A stretch of DNA of 64,000 nt from Bradyrhizobium sp. SZCCT0153 (lineage in GTDB: Bacteria > Pseudomonadota > Alphaproteobacteria > Rhizobiales > Xanthobacteraceae). Both the position numbers and the translations under genes were made by a program. Shown here in pieces: positions 1-9,244 of this stretch; positions within the stretch are counted from its first letter, which is position 1, and each line of letters opens with the position of its first letter. The stretch covers positions 1,089,001-1,153,000 of the forward strand of contig NZ_JAFCKS010000001.1 in assembly GCF_018129995.1 (NCBI RefSeq), given 5' to 3'. The notes under the pieces were generated by a model, which was given only the letters and a program-made list of their open reading frames with translations, did no database searches and was not told the DNA's origin.

Positions 1-894
1 GATCGCCAGCATCAGCAGCGAGGGCGACACCAGCACCACGCGGGCGCGGTAGGCCTTCTGGATCACGTCGTCGAAACCGTCGTGGATCTCGGCATAGACC
101 GATTCCGACGGCACGAACATCAGCGCCATCTCCTGGGTCTCGCCGGTGACGAGGTATTTTTCCGCGATGTCGCTGACATGCTTCATCACGTCGCTGCGCA
201 GCCGCTGCGCCGCGGTCCGCTTCTCCTCGTCGGTGCGGGCGTCGTGCAGCGCGGTCATCGCTTCCAGCGGGAATTTCGCATCGATGCAGAGCGGGCGCTG
301 GTCGGGCAGGAACACAACGCAGTCGGGCCGCTTGCCGGTCGAAAGCGTGAACTGGAATTCGTAGGCACCCTTCGGCAGACCGTCCTGGACGATCGCCTCC
401 ATCCGCGCTTGTCCGAAGGCGCCGCGCGACTGCTTGTTGGCGAGCACATCGCGCAAGGTCGTCACCTGGGTGGTGAGGTCGGTGAGGTTCTTGTGGGCGC
501 TGTCGATGATGCCGAGCCGCTCGTGCAGCGCGCGCAGGCTCTCCATGGTGTTGCGGGTAGAGTGCTCCATGGACTGGCCGACGCGGTGGGTCACCGAATC
601 CAGCCGCTCGTTGACCGCGCGCGCCATCTCGGCCTGGCGGCCGGCCAGCGCCTGGGTCATGGCATCGACCCGGCCCGAGGACTCGCTCTGGGCGTGCAGC
701 ATCTGGCTGATGCGCTCCTCGAGCTCGTCGGCCCGGATGGCATTCGCCATCGCGAGTTCCGCGCCGCGCCGCCCTGACCTCGCGATCACGACCGCAATCA
801 TCACCAGCAGGATGAGGACCAGGACGCCGAAGCCGATCAGCGCATCGATGGTGCGCACCGGCCAGTCGCCGAGCATGAAAATGGTCTCGTTCAT
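1..894 (-). CDS. rmuC: RmuC family DNA recombination protein (3' end cut by window)
   Basis: The visible 298 residues start with MNETIFMLGD at 894 and run off the left edge. An N-terminal membrane segment (about residues 15-38) is followed by a long charged coiled-coil stretch (about 45-165). The RmuC core then begins with RGAFGQARMEAIV, and further on has FLPDQRPLCIDAKFP and ALMFVPSESVYAEIHD, which are characteristic of this nuclease-like family. RmuC proteins limit recombination at inverted repeats and are thought to act on DNA structures; the membrane anchor plus coiled coil is the usual architecture. It is divergent from def, with a 171-bp shared upstream region. The C-terminus is not visible. 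Confidence 0.9.
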   Translation of the reverse strand, partial: MNETIFMLGDWPVRTIDALIGFGVLVLILLVMIAVVIARSGRRGAELAMANAIRADELEERISQMLHAQSESSGRVDAMTQALAGRQAEMARAVNERLDSVTHRVGQSMEHSTRNTMESLRALHERLGIIDSAHKNLTDLTTQVTTLRDVLANKQSRGAFGQARMEAIVQDGLPKGAYEFQFTLSTGKRPDCVVFLPDQRPLCIDAKFPLEAMTALHDARTDEEKRTAAQRLRSDVMKHVSDIAEKYLVTGETQEMALMFVPSESVYAEIHDGFDDVIQKAYRARVVLVSPSLLMLAI

Positions 895-950
895 GCCTGT
901 CCTTCTAGCCGATTCGCCTGGCGACACGAACGAATAGCGAACATTTATGG

Positions 951-1013
951 TTAACTACCCCCTAATTTTCGTGGTTAACGAAACCTGAAGTTTTATGGTT
1001 AGCGGATCGTTAA
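951..1013. promoter_or_regulatory. Two CtrA-type motifs between rmuC and def
   Basis: TTAA-N7-CTAA lies at 951-965 and TTAG-N7-TTAA at 999-1013. The second reads TTAA-N7-CTAA on the other strand, so the two are in opposite orientation. Another GTTAAC lies between them at 974-979. The alphaproteobacterial cell-cycle regulator CtrA is known to bind TTAA-N7-TTAA, and both sites match seven of its eight fixed bases. They lie in the shared upstream region of rmuC and def. Binding is inferred. Confidence 0.4.
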
Positions 1014-1065
1014 CGGAGTTCCCGGCCGGATTGACCGCATCCGGTGCGCAGCTTAAATCGCGGCC

Positions 1066-1590
1066 ATGGCCCTCAGAGAAATCATCATCCTGCCCGACAA
1101 GCAGCTGCGTCTGGTCTCCAAGCCGATCGAGAAGGTCACGCCGGAGATCCGCAAGCTTGCCGACGACATGTTCGAAACCATGTACGACGCGCCCGGCATC
1201 GGCCTGGCGGCGATCCAGATCGCGCGGCCGCTGCGGCTCATCACCATGGATCTGGCCAAGCCGGACCAGGACGGCGAGACCAAGCCGGAGCCGCGAGTCT
1301 TCATCAATCCCGAGATCATCGCCTCCTCCGAGGATCTGTCGGTCTACGAGGAAGGCTGCCTGTCGATCCCCGAATATTACGAGGAGGTCGAGCGGCCTGC
1401 CAAGGTGCGCGTGCGCTTCACCGATCTCGACGGCAAGGTGCACGAAGAGGACGCCGAAGGCCTCTACGCCACCTGCATCCAGCACGAGATCGACCATCTC
1501 AACGGCGTCCTGTTCGTCGACTATCTGTCGAAGCTCAAGCGCGACCGCGTGATCAAGAAGTTCGAGAAGGCCGCCAAGCGGGCGGAGTGA
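1066..1590 (+). CDS. def: Peptide deformylase
   Basis: A 174-aa protein that removes the N-formyl group from nascent polypeptides in the cytoplasm. All three deformylase motifs are present: GIGLAAIQ (residues 44-51), EGCLS (96-100) and QHEIDHLNG (139-147). Metal ligands are Cys98, His140 and His144, and Glu141 is the catalytic acid/base. Length is normal for the family. It heads a def-fmt-truA run on the plus strand, although a 205-bp gap with a G-rich palindromic repeat separates def from fmt. The ATG at 1066 places the conserved N-terminus correctly. Confidence 0.97.
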   Translation: MALREIIILPDKQLRLVSKPIEKVTPEIRKLADDMFETMYDAPGIGLAAIQIARPLRLITMDLAKPDQDGETKPEPRVFINPEIIASSEDLSVYEEGCLSIPEYYEEVERPAKVRVRFTDLDGKVHEEDAEGLYATCIQHEIDHLNGVLFVDYLSKLKRDRVIKKFEKAAKRAE

Positions 1591-1617
1591 GCGATTAGTA
1601 GCCAGGCACTCCACTCT

Positions 1618-1777
1618 GCTCCCTCCCCCCTTGCGGGGGAGGGCAGGGGAGGGGGGTAGACCAGCAAAAGGTGCTCCCGATCTGCGGAGTGCAAACAACA
1701 AGGCGCCCGCGCTCAAACCGAGAGAGCGCGTCGTGTGGCACCCCCCTCCCTAGCCCTCCCCCGCAAGGGGGGAGGGA
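1618..1777. repeat. G/C-rich intergenic palindromic repeat, copy 1
   Basis: A run resembling CTCCCTCCCCCCTTGCGGGG (from 1619) is mirrored about 110 bases later by CCTCCCCCGCAAGGGGGG. Each half is itself a small hairpin and the halves are inverted relative to each other. The element fills most of the def-fmt gap. Related elements recur at 3476, 14300, 21969, 22486, 40999, 57939 and 59098. Confidence 0.7.
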
Positions 1778-1795
1778 ACGTATCGAGTTCTTGTC

Positions 1796-2731
1796 ATGCC
1801 CCTCCGTCTGATCTTCATGGGCACGCCCGATTTCTCCGTGCCGACGCTGCTCGAGCTCGTCGCGCATGGTCACGAGATTGCGGCGGTATATACGCGCGCG
1901 CCGAAGCCGGGCGGACGGCGCGGCCTGCAATTGCAGCCGACCCCCGTCGAGGAAGCCGCGCGAAAACTCGGCGTTCCCGTGCTGACGCCGAAGACGTTGA
2001 AGACGCCCGAAGCGCTGGAACAGTTCCGCGCCTTTGACGCCGACGCGGCCGTCGTCGTCGCCTACGGCATGATCCTGCCGCAGGTCATCCTCGATGCGCC
2101 AAAGCTCGGCTGCTACAATCTGCACGCCTCGCTGCTGCCGCGCTGGCGTGGCGCAGCTCCCATCAACCGCGCGATCATGGCGGGCGATGCCGAGAGCGGT
2201 GTCATGGTGATGAAGATGGATGTCGGCCTCGACACCGGCGACGTCGCCATGGCCGAACGGCTGGCGATCACCGACACCATGACCGCGGCCGATTTGCACG
2301 ACCGTCTGTCCCGGCTTGGCGCCGATCTGATGGTGCGCGCGATGGCTGCGCTCGCCCGCGGCGGACTTCAGCTCCGGAAGCAGAGCGAGGACGGCGTGAC
2401 CTATGCTGCCAAGATCGACAAGGCCGAGGCGCGGATCGACTGGACGAAGCCGGCGCGCGAGGTGCTGCGCCACATCCACGGCCTGTCGCCGTTCCCCGGC
2501 GCCTGGGCCGAGCTGGCCGGGCTGAGCGAAAATGTGCGCGTAAAAATCCTGCGGTGTGAACTCGCGAAGGGTTTTGGCGCGCCGGGAGCGGTGCTCGACG
2601 ACCAACTGACGATCGCCTGCGGCGAGGGCGCCATACGCGTCCTCGAGCTCCAGCGCGAAGGCAAGGCGCGCATGCAGGCCGTGGACTTCTTGCGCGGTGT
2701 GCCTCTGAAGCCGCCGATGCGGCTGGCTTGA
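1796..2731 (+). CDS. fmt: Methionyl-tRNA formyltransferase
   Basis: A 311-aa enzyme that transfers a formyl group from 10-formyl-THF to initiator Met-tRNA. It is the functional counterpart of the deformylase encoded upstream. The N-terminal Rossmann-like hydrolase domain begins [10 protein letters not shown]. The signature [13 protein letters not shown] (113-125) and residues Asn108, His110 and Asp146 (in GLDTGD) match the known catalytic set. The C-terminal tRNA-binding domain follows from about residue 205 ([20 protein letters not shown]). Its TGA shares one base with the truA ATG (TGATG), so the pair is probably translationally coupled. Confidence 0.97.
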   Translation: MPLRLIFMGTPDFSVPTLLELVAHGHEIAAVYTRAPKPGGRRGLQLQPTPVEEAARKLGVPVLTPKTLKTPEALEQFRAFDADAAVVVAYGMILPQVILDAPKLGCYNLHASLLPRWRGAAPINRAIMAGDAESGVMVMKMDVGLDTGDVAMAERLAITDTMTAADLHDRLSRLGADLMVRAMAALARGGLQLRKQSEDGVTYAAKIDKAEARIDWTKPAREVLRHIHGLSPFPGAWAELAGLSENVRVKILRCELAKGFGAPGAVLDDQLTIACGEGAIRVLELQREGKARMQAVDFLRGVPLKPPMRLA

Positions 2732-3468
2732 TGCCCCGCTACAAGCTCACCATCGAATATGACGGCGCGCCGTTTTTCGGCTGGCAGGTGCAGGAGACGC
2801 TGCCGTCGGTGCAAGGCGCGCTGGAGGCCGCCGTGAAGGCGATGACCGGCGCGGATCTGCGCGTCCACGGTGCGGGCCGCACCGATGCCGGCGTGCATGC
2901 GCGCGGCCAGGTTGCCCATGTCGACATCGAGAAGCAGTTTCCGCCGGGCCGTTTTCGCGACGGGCTGAACGCGCATCTGCGGCCGCATCCGATCGCGGTG
3001 CTAGAGGCCGAGATCGTGCCTGATACATTCGAGGCCCGCTTCTCGGCGGTGAAGCGCCACTACCGCTACCGCATCGTTAACACCCGCGCCAATCTCGCGC
3101 TCGATATCGGCCACGCCTGGCGCGTGCCGCGCCGGCTCGACGCCGACGCGATGCACGCAGCGGCACAACACCTGCTTGGCAAGCACGATTTCACGACGTT
3201 CCGCGACACCGAGTGTCAGGCGAAGTCGCCGGAGAAGACGCTCGACCAGCTCGACGTGATGCGCGACGGCCGCGAGGTCACCGTCGTCACCTCGGCGCGC
3301 TCTTTCCTGCACAGCCAGGTGCGCTCGATGGTCGGCTCGCTGATGTGGGTCGGCGAAGGCCGCTGGACCGCGGACGATCTCTCGGCCGCGCTTGCCGCCC
3401 GCAACCGCGCCGCCTGCGGCATCGTCGCCCCTCCGGAGGGGCTGTATCTGATGAAGGTGGACTACTGA
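2731..3468 (+). CDS. truA: tRNA pseudouridine(38-40) synthase
   Basis: A 245-aa protein that converts U38-40 of tRNA anticodon arms to pseudouridine. The start [12 protein letters not shown] is typical of TruA, and the motif [11 protein letters not shown] (47-57) carries the catalytic Asp52. A second conserved block is [11 protein letters not shown], and the dimer/tRNA-contact segment [14 protein letters not shown] is intact. I chose the ATG at 2731 because it overlaps the fmt stop by one base; a TTG three bases upstream would add only one residue. It is the last gene of the def-fmt-truA group. Confidence 0.97.
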   Translation: MPRYKLTIEYDGAPFFGWQVQETLPSVQGALEAAVKAMTGADLRVHGAGRTDAGVHARGQVAHVDIEKQFPPGRFRDGLNAHLRPHPIAVLEAEIVPDTFEARFSAVKRHYRYRIVNTRANLALDIGHAWRVPRRLDADAMHAAAQHLLGKHDFTTFRDTECQAKSPEKTLDQLDVMRDGREVTVVTSARSFLHSQVRSMVGSLMWVGEGRWTADDLSAALAARNRAACGIVAPPEGLYLMKVDY

Positions 3469-3475
3469 CGCCTGG

Positions 3476-3495
3476 TCCCTCCCTGCAGGGAGGGA
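3476..3495. terminator. Perfect 20-bp palindrome between convergent genes
   Basis: TCCCTCCCTGCAGGGAGGGA is a perfect palindrome placed between truA (ends 3468) and the convergent MBL-fold gene (ends 3512). It may be a shortened copy of the G-rich repeat family or a bidirectional transcription block. There is no T-tract, so intrinsic termination is uncertain. Confidence 0.5.
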
Positions 3496-3511
3496 GAAAC
3501 GAAGCCAGAGC

Positions 3512-4573
3512 TCAAGTCGTCCTGAACTGGAGCACGCCGTCCTTGGTTTCGGCCGTCAACCGGCCTTCGACGATCATGTAGTTGACGTGGGCGACGAGCT
3601 CGCCGGCGGCAAAACCCATCTGGTGCTCGTCCAGCACGTGCTTGTTGAATACGACTGGCACCAGGGCCCGCGAGGTCTGCGGCACCTCGCGGCAGGCTTC
3701 CGCGATCAGGCGGCAACGCTCCTCGTGGTGATCGGCGAGCTGCTTGATGCGGGTCTTCAGTCCGTAGAACGGCACGCCGTGGCCCGGCAGCACCAGCACG
3801 TCATAGGGCAGCGTCGTGGTGAGGCTGGCGAGCGAGGCCAGATATTCGCCGAGCGAGTTCTGGTCGGGCTCGACCGCCCACACGCTGACGTTCGGCGAGA
3901 TCTTGCTCAGCACCTGGTCTGCCGAGAGGAACAGCTTGTCGTCGGCGCAATACAGCATCACCTGGTCGAGCGCGTGACCGCCGCCGGTGATCACCTTGAA
4001 GCGGCGCGTGCCAATCACGACGTCGTCGCCATGCGAGATGCGGCGATAGGACGGCGGCAGCACCGAGACGCGCTTGAGATAGTCCTGGCCCCGGCCGAGC
4101 AGTTTTTCGGTGAGCGACTCGTCCATGCCGTGGCGGCGGAAGAACAACCGCTGCGCCTCCTGCCGTTCCTCGGTGCCGCGGTTCTGGTGATAGACCGATT
4201 GCAGATATTCGACCTGCGACATCACCAGCGGGCAGCTGAACCGCTCGACGATCCACCCCGCCAGCCCAACATGATCGGGATGGGAATGGGTCACGATCAG
4301 GCGCGTGATGTTGACGCCCTTCAGCGGTCCGTCGAACAGCCTGGTCCAGGCCTCGATTGTCTCTTCATTGCCGAAGCCGGTATCGACGATGGCATAGCCG
4401 TCGCCGTCGGCGAGCAGGTAGATGTTCACATGGTTGAGGCGGAACGGCAGCTTCAGCCGCGCCCACAACACGCCCGGCTTCACCTCGACGACCTGCTCCG
4501 GGCCGGGATGTTGTTCCCAGGGGTAGCGCAGGGCCTCGGCGAAGGACTGCACAATGTCGCTCTTTGAGTTCAT
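3512..4573 (-). CDS. MBL-fold metallo-hydrolase
   Basis: A 353-aa cytoplasmic protein of the metallo-beta-lactamase superfamily. The dinuclear metal-site motif THSHPDHVGL gives His96, His98, Asp100 and His101. Further ligands are probably the His of GGGHALDQ, the Asp of LFLSADQVL and the His of VLPGHGVPF. No signal peptide is seen. A C-terminal winged-helix-like segment (about 280-353, with ETKDGVLQFRTT at the end) resembles that of many MBL hydrolases annotated as thioesterase or glyoxalase-like. The substrate cannot be deduced. It is convergent with truA, with no obvious operon partner. Confidence 0.85.
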   Translation of the reverse strand: MNSKSDIVQSFAEALRYPWEQHPGPEQVVEVKPGVLWARLKLPFRLNHVNIYLLADGDGYAIVDTGFGNEETIEAWTRLFDGPLKGVNITRLIVTHSHPDHVGLAGWIVERFSCPLVMSQVEYLQSVYHQNRGTEERQEAQRLFFRRHGMDESLTEKLLGRGQDYLKRVSVLPPSYRRISHGDDVVIGTRRFKVITGGGHALDQVMLYCADDKLFLSADQVLSKISPNVSVWAVEPDQNSLGEYLASLASLTTTLPYDVLVLPGHGVPFYGLKTRIKQLADHHEERCRLIAEACREVPQTSRALVPVVFNKHVLDEHQMGFAAGELVAHVNYMIVEGRLTAETKDGVLQFRTT

Positions 4574-4668
4574 GCTACCGACTTAAACCCACTGGCTGCG
4601 GCGCGCCAGCCGAAAAAGGACGCGAGCTGGCCGCCGCATGGCGGTCATGCCGGACGGGTTTTTCCGCA

Positions 4669-4741
4669 GCCCGGATGGAGCGCAGCGCAACCCGGGCCTT
4701 TCTCGCTTGCGGCACTATCTCGGACTGCGCTCCGTCCGGGC
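4669..4741. repeat. Inverted repeat with 17-bp arms upstream of the MBL gene
   Basis: GCCCGGATGGAGCGCAG (4669-4685) faces CTGCGCTCCGTCCGGGC (4725-4741) with one G-T mismatch and a 39-base spacer. It occupies the 182-bp gap between the chemoreceptor stop and the MBL-fold start. It has the look of a dispersed intergenic palindromic element and differs in sequence from the CCCTCCC family. Confidence 0.6.
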
Positions 4742-4755
4742 CATGGGACGGCTGC

Positions 4756-6909
4756 TTACGCGGCCCGCATATTGTTGAGGAACGCGTCGATCTCTCCGCG
4801 CAGCATGTCGGCTTCGCGGCGGAGCGCGTCGGAGGCGCCAAGCACTTCGCTCGCCGCTGCGCCGGCTTCCGCCGAGGCGGTGGAGACGCCGACGATGTTG
4901 CTGGAAACCTCGCTGGTGCCGCCGGCCGCATGCTGGATGTTGCGGGCGATCTCGCGGGTCGCCGCGCCCTGTTCCTCGACCGCGGCCGCGATCGTGGTGG
5001 TGACGTTGTTGATCTCGCCGATGATCCGGCCGATGCCCTGGATGGCACCGACTGCCGAGGTGGTGACCTGCTGCATGCTGGCGATCTGGGCGCGGATTTC
5101 CTCCGTTGCCTTGGCGGTCTGGCTCGCCAGGCTCTTCACCTCGGAGGCGACCACCGCGAAGCCACGGCCGGCCTCGCCCGCGCGCGCCGCCTCGATGGTG
5201 GCGTTGAGCGCCAGCAGATTGGTCTGCGAGGCGATGGTCTGGATCAGGTCGACCACGACGCTGATGCGGCTGGCGCTGTCAGCGAGGCTCTGCACCGTGG
5301 CGTCGGTGGCGCCTGCCTCGTCGACCGCCTTTCTGGCGATCGCGGACGAGGTGACGACCTGCTTGCTGATCTCCTCGATCGAGGACGAGAGCTGCTCGGT
5401 GCCGGACGACACGGTCTGCACGTTGACCGACGTTTCCTCCGCGGCGGAAGCGACCGCGTTCACCAGCGCATTGGACTGGTCGGCGGTGTTCGACATGCTC
5501 TGTGCGGTCGTCTGCATCGAGTTGGCCGACTGCGCGAGATTGTCCAGCGCGGAGCGCACCGTGCCTTCGAATTCGGCGATCTTCGCCTCCATGCGTGCGG
5601 CACGCTCGGCCTTGGCGACGCGGTCCTTGTCCTGCTCGCTCGCGAGCGCGCGGGCCTCGATCATGCTGTCGCGGAACACGGTCAGCGTGTCGGTCATCGC
5701 GCCGATCTCGTCATTGTGCCTGGCGCGCGCGATCTCGGTGTCGAGATCGCCGGCCGAGAGTGACTGCATGGCGCGCTGCAGGCCGGTGATCCGGCGCAGG
5801 ATGTTTCGTCCGACATAGAGCCAGACGAACAGGGCCGAGCCGACCAGCATGAGTGCGCCGAGGGCCAGCATCGCGGTCGTCGCCAGCGAGATCTCCTGCC
5901 GCGCCTGGAAGGTCGAAGCGTTGGTCTCCTTCTGCACGCCGTCGACGAGCTGCTGCACGCTGATGCCGAGGCCGACATTGAGCTTGCGGGTCTCGTCCAG
6001 GATGGTCTGGCCGTAGTCGATGGCGTCGAGCTCCTTCTGGCGGATCTTGAACACGCCCGTCTTGCCCTCGCCGAATCCGAACAGCTTTTGCACGGCGTCG
6101 CGCACCGCCTGCATCGAGGTCATGTTCGGCAGGTCCTCGAGGTTCGACTTGACGCGGTCGCGCGTCGCCTTGAACTCCTTCTCGATCGCCTCCAGCGTGT
6201 CGCTGTTGTTTGCCGAAAGCGCCGCCATCATGTCGGCGGCCATCAGATTGCCGTTGGTGGAGATCGTCGCGACCTGAGCGACGGTGCGGGCGGCCTCGGT
6301 GGCGTCATCGGCGGAAACTTCGGCTGCGCCGAGGATCGCGTTCAGGCGCGTCTGTGCGTCCAGCATCGCAGGACCGGCCGCGCCGACGAAGGTGAGCTGT
6401 GCCTTACGCAGCGCTTCATATTGCTTGTCATGCTGCGCGCCGGTATCGAGCCGCTCGCGCGCGGCCGACACCAGGCTCTGGGTCGCTTCGTCGATGCTCT
6501 TTGCGGTGTCGCGCAGCGCGGTCGCGATCTGCTTGTCGGCGCCGAGCTCGATGATCTCGCCGAGCTTGGCCATGGCGAGCTGCTGGATATTCTTTACGCT
6601 CTTGGTGCGCTCGTTCAGCGCCTCGTCCGAGGGCGATGCCAGCAGGCCCGGCCCCTGCGCCGCGAGCGTTGCGCTTTGCGATGCGAGTTGAAGGCTCGCG
6701 GAGAGGCGCGGAATGTCGCGCCCGCTCAGATCCATCATGGTGCTGCCGAGATGGTTGAACACGAAGCCGGCGCCGGCCGCGATCACGAGGCCCATGCCTG
6801 CGATCACCGCGAAGGCCGTGAACAGGCTGCCGCGCACGCCCCATTTCGGCATCTTGAAGCGAGGCCGGAAGCGGCTCACGAAACGGCCAGCACTGATACG
6901 GATCGCCAT
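4756..6909 (-). CDS. Methyl-accepting chemotaxis protein
   Basis: A 717-aa transmembrane chemoreceptor. TM1 is about residues 28-50 ([20 protein letters not shown]). A long, mostly helical periplasmic sensor follows (about 51-340), then TM2 at about 343-367 ([20 protein letters not shown]) and a HAMP linker ([20 protein letters not shown]). The cytoplasmic signalling domain has its hairpin-tip region near [16 protein letters not shown] (about 588), where CheA/CheW contacts are made, and the upstream conserved [20 protein letters not shown]. The C-terminus [16 protein letters not shown] lacks a CheR-tethering pentapeptide. It is an orphan receptor here, with no che genes nearby; the ligand is unknown. 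Confidence 0.95.
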   Translation of the reverse strand: MAIRISAGRFVSRFRPRFKMPKWGVRGSLFTAFAVIAGMGLVIAAGAGFVFNHLGSTMMDLSGRDIPRLSASLQLASQSATLAAQGPGLLASPSDEALNERTKSVKNIQQLAMAKLGEIIELGADKQIATALRDTAKSIDEATQSLVSAARERLDTGAQHDKQYEALRKAQLTFVGAAGPAMLDAQTRLNAILGAAEVSADDATEAARTVAQVATISTNGNLMAADMMAALSANNSDTLEAIEKEFKATRDRVKSNLEDLPNMTSMQAVRDAVQKLFGFGEGKTGVFKIRQKELDAIDYGQTILDETRKLNVGLGISVQQLVDGVQKETNASTFQARQEISLATTAMLALGALMLVGSALFVWLYVGRNILRRITGLQRAMQSLSAGDLDTEIARARHNDEIGAMTDTLTVFRDSMIEARALASEQDKDRVAKAERAARMEAKIAEFEGTVRSALDNLAQSANSMQTTAQSMSNTADQSNALVNAVASAAEETSVNVQTVSSGTEQLSSSIEEISKQVVTSSAIARKAVDEAGATDATVQSLADSASRISVVVDLIQTIASQTNLLALNATIEAARAGEAGRGFAVVASEVKSLASQTAKATEEIRAQIASMQQVTTSAVGAIQGIGRIIGEINNVTTTIAAAVEEQGAATREIARNIQHAAGGTSEVSSNIVGVSTASAEAGAAASEVLGASDALRREADMLRGEIDAFLNNMRAA

Positions 6910-6976
6910 CGAAATTCCCCCACGCTCATGCTTCTGTTCTGTGGCCGGCAGTATCGGCAGCGCCGGTTAAAAAATC

Positions 6977-6993
6977 GCAATTGGGGCAATTGC
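6977..6993. promoter_or_regulatory. Inverted repeat upstream of the chemoreceptor gene
   Basis: GCAATTG-GGG-CAATTGC is a perfect 7-bp inverted repeat with a 3-base centre. It lies 67 bp upstream of the chemoreceptor start and just downstream of the porin-family terminator. It could be an operator for the chemoreceptor gene; no regulator is identified. Confidence 0.3.
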
Positions 6994-7014
6994 TTGGGTT
7001 CGTTCCGCACAGCG

Positions 7015-7046
7015 AAAAAAGAAGGGCCGGCAAACGCTGCCGGCCC
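7015..7046 (-). terminator. Rho-independent terminator of the outer-membrane protein gene
   Basis: Read on the minus strand, GGGCCGGCA pairs perfectly with TGCCGGCCC (arms 7038-7046 and 7024-7032, loop of 5). TTC and then six T follow at 7023-7015. It starts 29 bp past the stop codon of the beta-barrel gene and precedes the chemoreceptor gene on the same strand, so the two are transcribed separately. Confidence 0.88.
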
Positions 7047-7074
7047 CTCATCACGATAAGGTCTTGATAACCGT

Positions 7075-7800
7075 TCAGTAGCGCGCGGCGACCGGGCCGG
7101 CCCAATTGAAGCGGTAGTTGACGCCCGCCTTGATGGTGTGGTCGTCGGTGGTGAAGTTGCCGGTGCCCGCCAGCGGGCCTGCGGTGAAGTGCGCGTCGCC
7201 GAAATTATAGTACTGGTACTCGGCCTTGGCCGACCAGTTCGGGGCGAACATGTACTCGAGGCCGGCACCGACGGTGTAACCGTTGCGGTGATCGCCATCG
7301 ATGATGAAGCCGGTCGGCACGCCGCCGACCGTCACCTTCTCGTTGTTGTCCGAATAGGCGTAGCCGCCCTTCACGTAGAGCAGGCCAGGACCCCAGGTGT
7401 AGCCGACCCGGCCGGTGATCGAGCCGAGGCCGCGCTGGTCGTTGGTGTAGGCGACGCCGCCCGGAAACACCGCGCCGACGCTGCCGGAGAGCCAGGAATA
7501 CTGGCCTTCGACGCCGACCACGAAGTTCGGGTTGAACTGCCAGTCCGCACCGGCCTGCAGGCCGCCGAGGAAACGGCCATTGCCGTTGTTGCCGGTGGAG
7601 AGGCCGCTGAAATTGTTGTCGCTGGAGAACGCGCCACCGACATGCGCACCGAGGTAGAAACCGGTCCAGTTGTAGATCGGCGCGGCATAAGCCGGCGCGG
7701 GCGCCTTGTAGTAATTGCGGTTACCGAGATCGGCGCCGACGGCCGGCGCGGCAGCGCCCACCACGAGCAGCGCAACGGTCGCAAACAGAATCTTCTTCAT
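7075..7800 (-). CDS. Outer-membrane beta-barrel protein (RopB/Omp31-like)
   Basis: A 241-aa protein with a cleavable signal peptide (MKKILFATVALLVVGAAAPAVG, cleavage near residue 22). The mature part alternates amphipathic strands and glycine turns typical of small 8-stranded barrels: YNWTGFYLGAHVGGAFSS, GVEGQYSWLSG, GRVGYTWGPGLLYVKGGYAYS and SAKAEYQYYNFGD. The chain ends in GVNYRFNWAGPVAARY, the usual terminal beta-strand closing on an aromatic residue. It is a single-gene transcript with a strong terminator at 7015-7046. In rhizobia such proteins are abundant structural OMPs; a specific transport role is not shown. Confidence 0.9.
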   Translation of the reverse strand: MKKILFATVALLVVGAAAPAVGADLGNRNYYKAPAPAYAAPIYNWTGFYLGAHVGGAFSSDNNFSGLSTGNNGNGRFLGGLQAGADWQFNPNFVVGVEGQYSWLSGSVGAVFPGGVAYTNDQRGLGSITGRVGYTWGPGLLYVKGGYAYSDNNEKVTVGGVPTGFIIDGDHRNGYTVGAGLEYMFAPNWSAKAEYQYYNFGDAHFTAGPLAGTGNFTTDDHTIKAGVNYRFNWAGPVAARY

Positions 7801-8023
7801 AGTCCAAACTCCAACACTTAGGTCCCCGGCAGGCGCGCTTTCCGCGCCGTCGTTGGTTTTGCAGATAGCTCGCTTTTGACGAAAATGCTGTCACATGCAT
7901 GGCACAGCGACAGCCAACCTAACTTATTGGGCTGTAAATGATTTTTGTGCTTAATGTCGGCTTAAGAAATGCTGAAGGAAGGCTTAACTTCGTGCCCCGC
8001 AGGTAACTTGTGCGCGCCTCTTG

Positions 8024-8344
8024 TTAACCAAGGCGCCGACGCGCCTCATCGCGCATCTGTTCGCGAAAAGCCGCGCGCTTTGCGGGCCGGTCTTCCTCGC
8101 GTACGTCGTGACGATCGAAGATGTCGAACTTCTCCAGGATCGGATAGCGCTCGCTCGCCATCGCGAGCACGCGCAGCACCTTGGTCGCCGACGGCGTCGG
8201 GCCGCTCACCTCCCACCGCCTGATGGTGTCGGCGCCGCCCTTCTCCGGCAATCCGCACAGCCTGGCCATGTCGACCGCGGTGAGCTTGCGCTCGAGGGCG
8301 TCGGAGAGGTCGGCGCGGAGTTGCTTCAGTTCGGGGCCGGTCAT
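8024..8344 (-). CDS. Small helix-turn-helix-like protein
   Basis: The most likely start is the Met at 8344, giving 106 aa beginning MTGPELKQLRADLSDALERK. The segment KLTAVDMARLCGLPEKGGADTIRRWEVSG reads like an XRE-type helix-turn-helix, with a recognition-helix-like TIRRWEVSG. A conserved-looking ASERYPILEKFDIFDRHDV and a basic Arg-rich tail follow. A longer upstream reading (to 8422) begins with unlikely sequence. It probably binds DNA, but no target is evident. It is transcribed away from the plus-strand orphan at 8467. Confidence 0.6.
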   Translation of the reverse strand: MTGPELKQLRADLSDALERKLTAVDMARLCGLPEKGGADTIRRWEVSGPTPSATKVLRVLAMASERYPILEKFDIFDRHDVREEDRPAKRAAFREQMRDEARRRLG

Positions 8345-8466
8345 GCTGCTTGCGTCCAGGGAAGTCACTGAAGGCAATGCACTAGCGCTGATTCGGGTCG
8401 ATCCGAAGACAGGCGTGATCATGATAGTGTGTCCCCGCCGGTCGAGCGTCAGCGAGGGGAAATGGC

Positions 8467-8808
8467 ATGCCTGTTTTCAAGCTGCCCCTGTCGGGGGATG
8501 TCGTCCAGTCGATCTATCCATCGTTTTTCAGTCCTGCCGGCGGCCAGTTCGGCCTCGTCAACATCACGGTCGGGCAATCCTCGGCGCCCGATGTCGAGAA
8601 GGACGTGCTGTCGGACGTCGCCGGCTACGGCAAGCAGATCGGGCAAATCGCCGATGCGCTGCTGGCCGTGATCGAGCACCTGGAGGCGAGGCCAGATCAA
8701 GCGCTCGCTGACGACAAGGCGATCGCCGCATTCAAGGAACTCATGCATTCGGTCGCGACCGTGAAGGAGCGGCATGGCCGCCATGCCTGCCGGCCGAAGT
8801 GGCGGTAA
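8467..8808 (+). CDS. Hypothetical protein, 113 aa
   Basis: Starts MPVFKLPLSGDVVQSIYP with a purine-rich GAGGGG shortly upstream of the ATG. The N-terminal half is mixed alpha/beta (VNITVGQSSAPDVEKDVLSD) and the rest is helical (YGKQIGQIADALLAVIEHLEA, DKAIAAFKELMHSVATVKERHG). There is no signal peptide or membrane segment. I do not recognise the family. It stands alone between a divergent HTH-like gene and a secreted-protein gene. Confidence 0.55.
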   Translation: MPVFKLPLSGDVVQSIYPSFFSPAGGQFGLVNITVGQSSAPDVEKDVLSDVAGYGKQIGQIADALLAVIEHLEARPDQALADDKAIAAFKELMHSVATVKERHGRHACRPKWR

Positions 8809-8930
8809 ACGCGGTGCGACCATGCTCCGGCACATTTGCGTTCGCACGGAGTTATGATCCTGTGCCCATGGAAATTGCCCGAGGAATGAGCACATGGCAC
8901 GGGGGGCCGCTAGCAACCGAGGGATCAACC

Positions 8931-9215
8931 ATGACAAGCCTCAAATTCGCCATTGCCGCGCTCATGACGGCCGGGCTGCTCGCCGCGCCGTTTGCGGCTG
9001 AAGCGAAGAAGGCCCGATCGAGCCGACATCACAGCACGAGCGTCGTGGCTCCGACCTATCGCGGCGCCGGCGCGCCGGCGGTGCAGCCGGGGGCGTCCTA
9101 CGGGGCGTCCGGACAGACGGTCGGCACGGTCACAGCGCCGTCGGTCGGAACGTACAATTGGCCGTCGGTCGGCGTGACCAATTCGGTCCCGACCTGGAGC
9201 AACACCACGAGATAG
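8931..9215 (+). CDS. Small secreted Ser/Gly/Pro-rich protein
   Basis: A 94-aa protein. I start it at the ATG at 8931 because GAGGGA lies just upstream and the N-terminus is then a signal peptide (MTSLKFAIAALMTAGLLAAPFAAEA, cleavage near 25). The mature part is low-complexity and rich in Ser, Gly, Pro, Thr and Val, with a basic stretch KKARSSRHH at its N-terminus and a tail of Trp- and Asn-containing repeats. It is presumably periplasmic. Function unknown. Confidence 0.6.
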   Translation: MTSLKFAIAALMTAGLLAAPFAAEAKKARSSRHHSTSVVAPTYRGAGAPAVQPGASYGASGQTVGTVTAPSVGTYNWPSVGVTNSVPTWSNTTR

Positions 9216-9244
9216 AGAACACCTCTGGTGCGAGCCGATGCCGG

